A DNA stretch of 64,000 nt from Isoetes taiwanensis (taxonomy: Eukaryota; Streptophyta; Lycopodiopsida; Isoetales; Isoetaceae), in assembly GCA_021234155.1 (NCBI GenBank), contig JAJEKV010000033.1:5630635-5694634 (forward strand). Reading direction: 5' to 3'. Positions 12,334-23,032 of the stretch are shown here, piece by piece. Every line of letters starts with the position of its first letter. The first letter of the stretch is position 1. The notes beneath the pieces were generated by a model, which had not been told where the DNA came from, made no database searches, and was given only the letters and a program-made list of their open reading frames with translations. The translations under genes were made by a program, and so were the position numbers.

Positions 12334-12606
12334 GGGCCGTAGGATCCTGGACTCGATCAAGGGTTGAGATCTCACGCAACATGAGCCATAGGATCTATTA
12401 CATATAATTCCCAAAGTCATGTACACCGTAGGATGTGTCCCAAAGCAACGTGAGCCGTAGGATCTCGGACCGACGATCAGGATCAAATCAACCTGGACCG
12501 TAGGATCGCGTCTATACGAATTATATATAAACTCCCAAGCCATCTGGGCCGTAGGATACGTCCCAAAGCCACGTGAGCCGTCGGATCTCGAACGGACGGT
12601 CGGATA
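12334..12606 (+). repeat. Array of GCCGTAGGATC-type motifs
   Basis: At least eight degenerate copies of gnGCCGTAGGATc (12334, about 12384, 12422, 12449, 12488, 12547, 12576, 12593) spaced roughly 30-60 bases. Several are followed by TCGGACC or GTCCCAAAGC phrases, as if a larger unit had been duplicated. No reading frame goes with it. Confidence 0.65.
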
Positions 12607-13171
12607 AGCGCGACAAACATAAGAACATATATAGAGTAGATATATATTGAAAAAAAGATTAAATATTACATTTAAAAAAAACGAAATTAAGTATTATTGA
12701 CAATGCATGCTCTTCTGTTACTATATAAAGCAAATTGATGATGTGCAGCAAGTAGTAGCTTTCTAGTGTGACATTGGAAAAGTCGCTATATGACAGCTAG
12801 TTCGCCATCCACATTCTTTGACATGGGGCTATAGAGATAGAGTTTGGTGAATCTGTAACGTGGGATTCATAACGTCATGTCTAACTCAGCTTCATTTTAC
12901 CAACATCGCATTTTCCAAAATAAGTTCAAGAATCCCTTTAACAATGTGGCTGCAAATGGGCAGTCATTGCCCAACTGAAGGGATCAGGGAAACCTATATT
13001 GCATTTTATGTAATACTTTGATAAAGTGTGCCAATGCAAACGCTTCGTCAATTTGCTGACAAAGTCGACACTACTTAATGTACCTAGCAATATGCTTTTT
13101 CATGCCGAGCCAAAATTGACTAGACCTTATCTTGAAATAAGTCTTCATAAACGCATGTCCTGCTATTGAAC
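12607..13171. other. Intergenic, nothing recognised
   Basis: A/T-rich stretch without coding potential or clear repeats. Confidence 0.4.
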
Positions 13172-15050
13172 TATTATTTATTTTTATTTATTTATTTATC
13201 TAGCTCTTTTGGGCCTTGAGGCCATAGAGCCCACATATATTGTCATTTACAATTCTGTATAAAGGATCGGTGTGTGTCTACCGCCTTTATATATTGCCCC
13301 ACAACCATGTGTGGTAGCGTGAACAATGAATAGAAATCTATGATTTCAATACTGTACTTATCTCTTATGTCTGTATAAGCTGTACAAGAAGTGAACACAT
13401 GACCTTCATCTTCTATGCTTCCCATGTCACATAACTTGCATATTCTCTCCTCCACTGGTGTTTTTCTCCAGCGCCCTACTTCCATTTCCAACTTATGCGA
13501 GCTTGTTCTGTAGCGAGCCATTAGCTGCTTCAAGGACCTGGGGATGTTTGCATTCAGATAGTCCTGGCTCTTGTATTCATTCATTGGGTTCACGAATTTC
13601 TTATAATGAATCATCCTGCTACCCGGATTTTCCCATAAATGTTCTATTGCCAGCTTCTCCAATAAGGAGCGCGCATCATCCTTGTTATGTGGCCAGTTCT
13701 GCTCATTGATACCCCATTTACCAGCCCATCTTTTCAGGTCACCAAGCCATCCTGGGTCTGAATTTTCTAGTGTTAGGTGCGTCAGCCTATTCACTGGTTG
13801 CTCTTTTAACTTATTCAAAAAATTTATGGATTGAAATAATGCTTCCAGTTCTAACGGGAACATACCTGATTCAGCTAGCATAATCGCATACGGGATCTGG
13901 TTTTTAACACCCAGCTCATATCTCAAGAACGTCCTCTGAACCTGCTCCACTTGGTTCCATAGCTTTGCCGAGATGCTCGGTCCCCAAACTGGCGCGCCAT
14001 ATAAGACAATTGTTTGTACTAATGTTTTATATAGGATTCTCTTAAGCCCCCAGTCATGGAGAGCGGCCTTGGTGCACTTGGTAAGCATGCCATAAAGGGC
14101 CTGCTTGCCTCCTGTAACTCGTCTATTTATACATGCTTTCCATTTATAATTTGAATCAAAGTCAAGTCCCAGATATTTGTAACTGCCAACAGTCTCCAAC
14201 TCTTGCCCTTTGTATGTAAATGTTGGTCTCTCTCTCGTCCCGAAGACCATGATCTTCGTCTTTGTTATGTTGACTTCCATGCCTTTTGCATCACAGAAAG
14301 AGCCTAGGATATCTAGATGACTTTGCAGCACCCTTCTTTTACTTGCCATCATAACTACATCGTCGGCATACAGGAGCATTTGGATTACAAAAGAACCCAG
14401 TTTAGTACCTAGCAAGGAGCGTGATCTCAGCCATTCGTCCAATTCATCAATGAACAGACCGAATAGTGTAGGTGAGAGCGGACATCCCTGGCGCACGCCA
14501 ATGTTGCTTCTGATTATGTCATGCTGCCCGATTGTTATGAGCACCTCTGAGTATAGTTGAGACACTGCTCCTCTAATCTCATCTGGGACCCCAAGGCGAT
14601 CCATTCTATCGCCTAGCTCTTTCCTGGACACTGAGTCAAATGCTTTCTTGAAATCTATGAAAGCTATATACATACGTCTATTGGGTGCTCTTGCTTTCTC
14701 AATCAATACCCGGAGCAACAAAGCATGATCCAATGTATTATGTCCTTTCCTGAAACCGGCCTGATATTCTGAGCGTTTATCATGTAATTCAGCCCAAGAA
14801 CTCAGTTTTCTTTCCAAAAGTGTGCCTAGGATTTTAGCAAACACGCTCCCAATCAAAATTGTTCTGTAATTGCTTGCTACTTTCTTATCTCCCATCTTGT
14901 GAATGGGATGTACCCTGTTCATTTTCCAAGAAGTTGGCAAACCATCCCTGACACATTGGTTAAGCAAGCGTGTAAGGATTAGCAGTGTCTTGCTGCCACC
15001 CCATTTAACCAGTTCTACACAAAGGCCTTCAGAGTCCTGCGCCTTGTGGT
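13172..15050 (-). mobile_element. LINE D1 (non-L1 type), 5'-truncated RT, open for 574 codons
   Basis: The minus-strand frame 13243-14967 reads as a LINE reverse transcriptase: NYRTILIGSVFAKILG, FIDFKKAFDSV (motif A), GVRQGCPLSPTLF (motif B), LLYADDVVMMA (catalytic YADD), YKYLGLDF, and a C-terminal Cys/His knuckle (CKLCDMGSIEDEGHVFTSC). Coding continues upstream to about 15050 (LCVELVKWGGSKTLL). The endonuclease part is missing. The 3' end is a TAAA-type simple repeat (T/A run 13172-13199) rather than poly(A), which suggests a Jockey/CR1/RTE-like group. Same family as D2. Confidence 0.85.
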
Positions 15051-16690
15051 TGGGGCCTTGTGATTATGTGTATCATGAAGAATAAGCTTTTTGACCCTTG
15101 AGGATTCTGGTACACATAATTTATTCTTATAATAGAGAAGATTACCTTCTTTCTTATAATGTTTAAAGGTGTCACGTTCCTTATCAGTTCTGGCCTCCTT
15201 GGACAAGCTTCGCCACACTTCTTTGAATTCATCTAGAAGAGTTTGCTCAATGGTTTTGTCGAACCTAGTGGTGAGGGTCGAAATGGCATTACAATGAGTT
15301 CGAGTTACCAAAGGCTGTCTAGAAAGAGCATCTACAACAACATTATGCTTATCGGGTTTGTAGACAACCTCAAAATCATACTCCTCCATAAATTCCATCC
15401 ATCTCCTTTATCTAAGATTCAGATGTGTCTGTGTAAAAATGTATTGGAGGCTCTGATGATCAGTGTCCAATTGGAACCGTCTCTCAAGAAGGTAATGCTG
15501 CCAAATCCTCAAGGCTCGCACGACGGAAAGTAATTCTTGGTCATGTGTAGGGTAACGTTGCTCAACATCATTCATCTTCTTGGAGTCATAGGCAATAAGT
15601 CGTCCTTCTTGCATTAAAACACTCCAAGAAGCTATCTTACTTGCATCAGTGACAATCCACTTATCCTTCTGTAGATCCGACAACGTAAGGACTGGTGCAG
15701 TGATCAATGTATTTTTTAGCTGTTGGAAATACGATTAGACCTTTTCTTGCCAATGTATGACCCAATCTTTTACCTTCTCATATTTTCTAAGGTCAATGAG
15801 GGGTGCTGCCATCTTGGCAAAATATTTAACAAACTTTCTATAATATCCTATTAATCCAATGAAACTTCTCACTTTTGAAACATCTCTAGATGGGGGCCAC
15901 TCTTTAACTGCGTCAATTTTCGTTGGGTCCATGGATATGCCATCCGCTAAAACAATATATTCTTAAGTACTCTACCTCCGTGCTCGCAAATTTGCACTCG
16001 AAAAACTTAGCAATTGCAAAGCCAGTCGAAGATGTCATTTATGCTCCTCTAATGTCTTGTTGTAAGTAAGGATGTCATCAAAGAAGATGATGACAAACTC
16101 GTCAAAGAATTCACAAAATACATCATTCATGAGTCTCATGAACGTGGCGGGAGCATTGGTCAATCCAAAAGGCATAACGTTAAACTCGTAGTGACCATAT
16201 CGAGTCTTGAAGGCGATCAATCTTGAGCTTCTTGTAGCTGGTCCATTAGATCATCTGCCCTTGGTGTGATAGTATGCTTGTTCAATTGACGGTAGTCAAT
16301 GCACATTCTTAAAGTACCATCCTTTTTCTTGACAAACAAAATAGGTGCCCCAAAAGTTGAGACACTCAGCTGGATAAACCCTAACTTAAGAAGTTCCTGC
16401 AACTGTTTCTTAAGTTCTGCCAATTCTGGAGTACTCATGCGATAAGGAGCCTTACTGGTCGGCTTTGTACCCGGTGCAAGTGCTATCTCACACTCTACTC
16501 TTTTGAAAGTTGGGAGATCCTTGATCTCATATGGAGAAAGGTCATGGAATTTCCCATTCAAGTTGCCAATAGCTTTGAGCAAGCTATAAATAACCTCTTC
16601 TTGCTTAGATATTGAGTCTACGGATGCAAGTTTAACAATACAAATAACCTTATTCTGTCTGATAGTCTTGTCCAATTGTTTTAAGGAAAT
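15031..16690 (-). mobile_element. Ty3/gypsy pol fragment, heavily mutated
   Basis: In minus-strand order: RT fingers with [20 protein letters not shown] (16217-16675), RT palm with [20 protein letters not shown] and FFDDIL in place of YxDD (16035-16220), connection (15735-15932, VRSFIGLIGYYRKF), RNase H with WIVTDAS, DQELL and TDHQSLQYI (15408-15707), and the start of the tether/integrase with DALSRQ and the Cys-poor linker (15015-15398). Each block is in a different frame or ends in a stop. No LTRs or integrase core were found. LINE D1 abuts one end and LINE D2 the other. Confidence 0.85.
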
Positions 16691-18250
16691 GCTCTCTATA
16701 AATTAAATTAAATTAAATTAAATATATTGATCAAGCCATTTAGGCCCCCAGGTCTCTATGGCAAAATTTACAACATGTTCAAAGCACTAGTCTAGTGCAC
16801 CACTGGCTTCAATCAAATGAGCATGTATAAAGAGCTCTAAAATCTCCTCTCTTTCTTTAAAAACCTCTTTTATATAGGTGCTCAGATTACACGGTGGTAG
16901 GTTAAAAAATGAATATAAATCTGTAACATCAATATTGTGCTTAGCACGTATATGTGCATATGCTGGACAGTATAGAAGTGCATGTTCCTCTGTTTCAACT
17001 TCTAGCTCCAAACAACTATAAGAAACCTCTGGTGTGTTGGTGTCCCATCCCATCTACCCGTTTCAATGTGTAGATGATGAGATGAAAGTCTGACTTGAGA
17101 TATGAGAATCCTGTTCCGTCTGCTAATTTGTGAGAGTAAATAGCTTTGTTCCTTATACTCATGCATCGGATTAATATGTATCATATAGTAATGCTTCTTT
17201 TTATCAGAACTTTCATCAAGCCTCCATAGACCTTTAACAGATGTTTCTGTAATGTACTTACGTACCTCCTGAAAACTGGTTATGGTTGGCCATTCAGCAT
17301 CTCCGATCCACTTCTTAGTCCATTTCACCACATCTGCAAACCAGCCACTATATTGAGATTGAATGAGCGCTTGATGAGGAAGTCTATCATCTGGCATGGC
17401 CCTAATCCTGTTCATATATGTCACCGTGTGACACAATGCCTCCAGTTCTAGAGGAAAAAAACCTGTTTCGGCAAGCATCATGTGATATGGTGTCTGTGGT
17501 TTTACACCAAATTCCTCTAATAGAAATCGTTTTTGCACTTTTTCTATTTTTTTCCAGCTCTTTTGCGACAAACCAGGCCCCCAGACTGGGCTTCCATATA
17601 ACACCACAGATCTGATTTTTACTCCGTAGAGCATTCTCCTTAATTTCCAATGTAAGAAATTATTGGCTCGGCATATGTTGAGCATGCTATATAGAGTTCT
17701 TAATCCACCAGATGCTCTTTTTATTGATGCGGCATTCCATTTGTAATTATTTGAGAACTCAATCCCTAAGTATTTATACTTTGAGACCTTTTCTAAGGTC
17801 GTATCACCAACCTTAAAATCAGTTTCATCCTTTCCTCCAACCACCACAACTTTGGATTTATTCACATTAACCTCCATCTGTTTACTATCACAAAACTCCT
17901 TCAAGACATCCAAATGACGCTGCAGACCTTCTGCTGACCTAGATATTAATACAATATCATCGGCAAACAACAGTAATTGTATGACAAATTTCCCTAGCCG
18001 TGCTCCCAATCCACCTAATCTGGTCATCCAATTTTCTAGTTCGTCTATACACAAACTTAACACCTATAGTGTTTGCAATTTGGCCTGATCCATTAAAGGG
18101 AAATGACAACTCAACTAAAACTTCTTTATATAAGCATGAAACAACATTCCTTAACTCAGTAGGTACCTGGAGCATTTCAAGTCGAGCCGCTATATCTTTT
18201 CTTTGTATTCGATCGAATGCCTTTGTTAAGTCAACAATGCCACGATCATA
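16691..18250 (-). mobile_element. LINE D2, 5'-truncated copy of the D family with internal deletion
   Basis: The tail is a TTTAA-type simple repeat (16697-16722). Minus-strand coding at 17002-18063 has LLLFADDIVLIS (FADD), YKYLGIEFSNNYKWNA and VVLYGSPVWGP, and aligns along its length with D1. The piece 17957-18250 has VDLTKAFDRI (motif A). The stretch between motifs A and B is damaged, losing the normal RQGC motif. A C-terminal remnant (EVETEEHALLYCPAYAHIRAKH) is at 16787-17053. D1 and D2 3' ends share a CATAGAG..GGCC phrase just before the tail. Confidence 0.8.
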
Positions 18251-18292
18251 GAATCGACATTCCTTGGATGGGGACGCCCTACCTTGCTCTCC

Positions 18293-18300
18293 TATTTATA
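18293..18300 (+). promoter_or_regulatory. Possible TATA box for the RT ORF
   Basis: TATTTATA about 200 bp before the RT start codon, followed by a C/T-rich leader. Candidate splice acceptors TTCTAG at 18401 and CATCCAG at 18443 raise the possibility of a leader intron. Start and promoter are inference. Confidence 0.35.
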
Positions 18301-18497
18301 CCGCCTCCTTCCTCATTTTCAGCCATCGGCGTTCTCTTGAGCTTCTTTCTTTTCTGCTCATTTTTTGCTCCACAAGTTTTATTCTACCCTATTTGTTCTA
18401 GGTTCCTTCGTATCTGCACCGATTTCAGTTTCCCTTCATCCAGGATTGTGATAAGGAAGAAATTAAAGCTGCAGTACTGGAACACGTAGGCCAGGAA

Positions 18498-20006
18498 ATG
18501 GTAGAAAAACAGAAAAAAGACAAAGTGCAAAAGTTTGCTTTGAACGACCCTGAAGTCATTAATAATCTAGAATGGCTGACTAAAAACTTCTATATTTCGG
18601 GTGTTGATAAAGCATCAAACAACCCAGCTTTCATTTGCCCAAAACATATTAGGGAGATGGCTTTGAAAAGATTGAATAGTGCTGACTTTGTGCCTATTGG
18701 AGCAGAGAGTGAAGAATTAAAAAAGGATATAATTAAGGATATGCAAAACTGCCTGGAGTCCCCCAGTTTGGAATCAGAAAAGCTTCCCTATCTGCTAGGA
18801 ATCTTTAAAGCTCACAAAAATGACTACCGTTGGATTACTAATGCGCATGGCTCCCTCTACACAGAAATGGCAGAAACTATTACTGTTGTCCTTAATTCTA
18901 TAGTGGAGCTTTGGCCGGAAATTTCAAAAGACATGTGTTCTAGTATAAACACCTTACTACCCGGGAAAGTTAACTTCAACTGGATGGTAAATTCCATATA
19001 TGATGTAGTACTTAACTTACCAGGAAAAATTGAGGAGGTATTTGTTGCAGACATCACCAAATGCTATGAGAGCATCCCATTACAAGGGGATAAAGGCATC
19101 TGCAATATATCCGAATTAGTGGCTAATGCAGCTTGGGGTTACATGAAAAACCAAAACAAGAGACATGAACTATGGATTAAAAGGTCAAGCAATGGTAAAT
19201 TGACAGCAAAATGGTTTAAAATAACTCCACAAGGCAAATGTTGGTCTTTTATGAGCAAAAGTAAATTTGTTCGGGCCAATACCTGGTTACTTAGCAACTG
19301 CTATGTTAAGTTGGGAAATCACCTCTGGAAACAAATTTGTGGAATCCCAATGGGATTCTCTTGTAGCCCTTGCTGGTGTAACATATATTTGGCATGGTTT
19401 GAAGTAAATTTCATCAAAAACCTAGCCAAGCAAGGAAGGTTGGAGGAGATCAGACTATTCAAGTTCGTTTATAGATATATGGATGATTTGATGGCTATTA
19501 ACTGCCCTGGGATCAAAGATTTCTTAACCAAGTGGAGCAACGAGGTTGAACATCAGCTGCAGATATATGATTTGCAAGTTCTAGACATTAAGGAGGAGAC
19601 ATTCTATTCTGAAAACGCACCAAATAACTTATTTGGTAGCAAAGTAAATTTTCTGAACATGACAATTCAGGTTTTCAATAAAGAATTTGGATTGTTCCAG
19701 ACCTTGAAGTATGATAAACGGGAAGCATTGCCATTCAAAGCTATGAAATTTGTACATGCATGCAGCTGCAGGCCCTATTTTCAAGCTCGGAATGTCATTT
19801 TATCTCAGGTCATGCCCTTTATGTATGTGAACTCCAACCCTATCAATACAGCTATGGACCTAAAGGAGTTAATGAATAACTTCATCAACAATGGTTTTGA
19901 TAAACCAGGCATCAAAAGAAGAATTTGTAAATATATCAGAGAAGGGCAGTTCCCGGGTCTGAAGTATGATTCCAGCACACTACTGCAGCTCATCAAAGAT
20001 TTTTAA
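18498..20006 (+). CDS. Penelope-like (or rvt-like) reverse transcriptase, intact
   Basis: A 502-codon frame with RT motifs in order: fingers LLGIFKAHKNDYRWIT (about 96-111), motif A VFVADITKCYESIPL (about 184-198) followed by GDKGI, motif B CGIPMGFSCSPCWCNIYLAW (about 282-301), motif C YRYMDDLMAIN (about 325-335; the YMDD catalytic aspartates are present), and KVNFLNMTI after it. The D..Y.SIP..GI and GIPMG.....NIYL patterns are those of Penelope-like elements and their relatives, not of LINEs or LTR elements. No GIY-YIG nuclease is visible. The frame is open upstream to 18402 with a plausible splice acceptor, so the true N-terminus may be longer. In-frame ATG chosen at 18498. Unlike all other RTs here it has no stop or frameshift. 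Alternatives: an endonuclease-less PLE, a permuted PLE that lost its N-terminal nuclease, or a domesticated cellular RT (rvt type). Confidence 0.8.
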   Translation: MVEKQKKDKVQKFALNDPEVINNLEWLTKNFYISGVDKASNNPAFICPKHIREMALKRLNSADFVPIGAESEELKKDIIKDMQNCLESPSLESEKLPYLLGIFKAHKNDYRWITNAHGSLYTEMAETITVVLNSIVELWPEISKDMCSSINTLLPGKVNFNWMVNSIYDVVLNLPGKIEEVFVADITKCYESIPLQGDKGICNISELVANAAWGYMKNQNKRHELWIKRSSNGKLTAKWFKITPQGKCWSFMSKSKFVRANTWLLSNCYVKLGNHLWKQICGIPMGFSCSPCWCNIYLAWFEVNFIKNLAKQGRLEEIRLFKFVYRYMDDLMAINCPGIKDFLTKWSNEVEHQLQIYDLQVLDIKEETFYSENAPNNLFGSKVNFLNMTIQVFNKEFGLFQTLKYDKREALPFKAMKFVHACSCRPYFQARNVILSQVMPFMYVNSNPINTAMDLKELMNNFINNGFDKPGIKRRICKYIREGQFPGLKYDSSTLLQLIKDF

Positions 20007-20050
20007 AGGTACTCTTTGCATTTGGGTCAACTAATATAAACTATAGGACG

Positions 20051-20102
20051 ATGGGAAACCCCTACTGTAACAAGTAGGGGTATACCCACCCTGTAGTTAC
20101 AG
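20051..20102 (+). other. Hairpin with loop able to form a pseudoknot, 3' of the RT gene
   Basis: CCCCTACT (20059-20066) pairs perfectly with AGTAGGGG (20073-20080) around a six-base loop. TGGG (20052-20055) can pair with CCCA (20085-20088) to extend the helix across a small internal loop. Bases 20065-20071 (CTGTAAC) are the exact complement of GTTACAG at 20096-20102, so loop bases could pair downstream as a pseudoknot. It starts 45 bp after the RT stop codon. Confidence 0.6.
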
Positions 20103-20134
20103 TTTGAATGTTATTTAAACAGGTTTCAAAGTAG

Positions 20135-20162
20135 TCCTACGGAAGGAGGTAGGATTTTTTTT
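20135..20162 (+). terminator. Hairpin followed by T run
   Basis: TCCTAC (20135-20140) and GTAGGA (20149-20154) form a six-pair stem with an eight-base purine loop, immediately followed by eight T residues. It resembles a pol III type terminator or an element 3' end. A role is not shown. Confidence 0.35.
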
Positions 20163-20500
20163 ATTATATGCTAAAGCTTTGATCCATTCTTATTGAAATT
20201 GAATGAACTAAGGTTAACCCAAGTATTAGCATACCCCAAAGGTTGCAAGAGGTGGCTTTATTCCAGTAAACTGCTGAAAGTAAACATAGGATACAAACTT
20301 AGTTTGTTAAAATTCAAATAGGTCGGGCCTTAGGAGGTTTTACAAGATATATGTAAAGGGAAGGCCAAACCATTAATTACCGGATTAGGGCAGAATGCTT
20401 CGAGGAGATAGCAAGCAACCTCGACTGCAGATACAATACATGGCGGTGGAGAGTTATGACTGATTAATGACCCCGGTTGTGTGATTCACTTCTCAAAAAA

Positions 20501-21733
20501 ATGGGTTATAACTCAGACGGCTGGTCAGGAAGCCATAGTTCGGAAGAAGACCTTGAGCTTTACTCTGATACAAACAGGGAGTGTGAAGCCTGTCTTGAGT
20601 CCCTTGGATTCAAAAACCTTAGTATGGAGAGGAGAGGCGGTGGTAGAAACTATGATACCAGGCGTGGATTCAGTGAGGGATACACTGGGTATCCTAACAA
20701 AAGAGGGAGCTTCAATAGAAAGCCAGCATCCTTTCAGAGAGGAAATACTAGTAATGAGCAGTTTGTGCCTGAGACCCAAATAGAAGATGATCTAATTTCG
20801 GACGAAGAAGAGCAACAGGTATTTAGATATCTGGTTTTTTTTAAAAAAAGTGTTCTTAAGGACCAGAACTGCAGAGCCTATTATATCCCTGTATTTTAAG
20901 AGTTTGTCACGATTTGGATCCTTCAAAATAGCATTGATTCTACAGAACATTGAACACATGGATTGTCCTGTACACTTTGCATAGCTTAGAACAGGGCGGA
21001 TGCATGAAGGACACAAGTGTGTGTCCCATAAAACTGCTGGAAGCCCTTACCAGCGTACATAAAATGATCAAACAAATGATACTTTCAGGCTTTTTCCTGT
21101 CATACTAAAATATCCATACTAAAATAAATGATCTAAATGCTCAGAACTGCGGTACCTATAATATTCAGGTTTTTTAAGAATATTAGCCACGGTTTGTGAT
21201 CTTTAAAATGACTTTGTCTTTACAGATAGATGGACACATGGATAGTCACTAACCTTTTGCATGGTTGAAACATGGAGCAGAGAGAGGCATGAAGGACACA
21301 TGTTTGTGTCCTGTAAACTGCTGGATGCTTTAATCTGCATGCTTAGAAAGATAGAACAAAGGATGCATTTATGCTCTTTTCTTTCATGCTTTGAATTAAA
21401 TACAGGGCTTACGACTCTAAATAACTACAAGAGTGTAAGATAGTACGGGGTACTCTTGTCTGTTTGATTTCTACAAGTTTTCCTTTTTTGCTTTTACTAA
21501 TCAGGAGCAGAAGGTACAATGGTTGAAAGGCGAAAAGCCAAGAACACCCAATGTACCTTCTGGCCCTTGCTGTTTTACCACTCTCGTGCTAATTCAGTAC
21601 TGGTTGGCTGCAGGTACGTGGTGTTCTTCTACTATTGTCCCTTTTTGCTTTTGAGTTGAGTTTTTGCTTAGAAGGGAACATGGATCAAACAAAGACTTCT
21701 GTGGAGCAGTGGTACAGCTACACAAGGAAATGA
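20501..21733 (+). CDS. Predicted three-exon gene of unknown function
   Basis: Exons 20501-20818, 21505-21613 and 21672-21733, joined at CAG|gt, CAG|g..G|gtacg and TTAG|A junctions with consistent phases (0, then 1), ending at TGA 21731-21733. The product is about 163 residues: an acidic, Ser-rich start (SHSSEEDLELYSD), CEACLESLGF, a Gly/Arg-rich middle (RRGGGRNYDTRRGFSEGY) and an acidic stretch (DDLISDEEEQQ). The second exon encodes a Cys/Pro-rich segment (PNVPSGPCCFTTLVLIQYW). The Arg/Gly-rich part suggests RNA binding, by composition only. No family recognised. It lies 495 bp after the RT in the same orientation and could belong to the same element or be an independent gene. A longer 5' exon cannot be excluded. 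Confidence 0.4.
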
Positions 21734-21822
21734 TTGATGACGGTGGATGGTTTACTTTGCAAGATAACCTTCACAGGAACCTTTACATTTTATATCTACT
21801 CCTCTATTATGGTATAACAGTT

Positions 21823-22148
21823 GAAAGTTTTTACTCTTTGTAGTAGTGGTTTTCATAGAGGAAAATCTGAAAATGTTCACTTCCTGCTTTAGTAAAAGCC
21901 TGGATACGAAAAAATATAATGGGGCTATGTAGTAAGACCTGATACTTACTATTTTGGAAAACCTCAAAGCTCTAAATAGATCCGGTAAAGTTTTTGTTCT
22001 TTGTAGTAGTGGTTTTCATAGAGGAAAATCTGAAAATGTTAACTTCCTGCTTTAGTATAAGCCTGGATACAAAAATATATTGGGGCTATGTTGTAAGACC
22101 TGATACTTACTATTTTGGAAAACCTCAAAGTTATAAATAGATCCTGTT
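21823..22148 (+). repeat. Tandem duplication, two copies of 163 bp
   Basis: Copy 1 21823-21985, copy 2 21986-22148. Both contain TTTGTAGTAGTGGTTTTCAT and CTGATACTTACTATTTTGG. About 90% alike by eye. Confidence 0.85.
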
Positions 22149-23032
22149 GTGGAAGACCTTTTACGAAATATTATATATACTTTCTGAAAACACAGTGTTC
22201 ACAGGTCTTTAGTTTTTGATATGGGCTGATTACTCCACTGAACACTTGCACAAAATACATGAAACTCTGTTCAAAAGGGTTAAAAACATAGTCAGACTTT
22301 GATTTATTGAAAAATAGTAGTGGATAATATGGTGTCTCTGAAAAAACAGAGGTACACATTTGGGTCATAATGGATATCACTTTGGATGGGATACGCCCCT
22401 TAAAAAATGCTAAATGGGTAGATGAAATAATACTCTAATGATGGGAACGTATCAGTAGTCTTTCTAAGGCTAAAATTAGGAATTAAAATTCTGGAACACG
22501 GACACTTAAAGGAATCAGATACCTTTTAAGATTTACAACTACAGTTGGAATTATTAAAGATCTATGGGGTTAAATAGTTTAGGAATATACTTCCCTTGTT
22601 GCATTAAAAATATTTTGTGGTTACAAGACCATAACTCTTGTATAGGACATGCAAGTGCATGGAAACATAAAAAGGTGAGCCTACACCTGATCAATACACA
22701 GGCTATCATACAGTTAATGGTTGCACTTGCATATCTATTATCTGCAAATGTGTGGAGGTATTGCCTCCACTAGACCAATGACATACTTTCAGGTGGTAAA
22801 AAGTGGCTTTAGCAGGTCAGTTTTCTACATGTAATTGGAATCCATGTATGAATAAGAATTGTTAAGGAATGTCTGAACGGAAATAGACTAAAGTTTTAAG
22901 TCTTTTGGCCATGGTTTGATGCTCCATCTTTAATTAGCTCGGTTAAATGTATGGAACGATAAGGCTGCTGAGGGATTGACCAAGGCAGTTTGAACTGCTA
23001 GTAGGGTTGTTGCCTGAACTAGCTGGCTCCGG
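22149..23032. other. Intergenic, nothing recognised
   Basis: No coding sequence or repeat I can support. Confidence 0.4.

Noticed and set aside
18217-18489. Separate 90-codon gene upstream of the RT
   Set aside because: Hydrophobic low-complexity frame over a C/T-rich leader, overlapping the RT frame; better read as 5' leader.
20041-20165. Hammerhead ribozyme
   Set aside because: The conserved CTGATGA and GAAA core is not present in the right arrangement.
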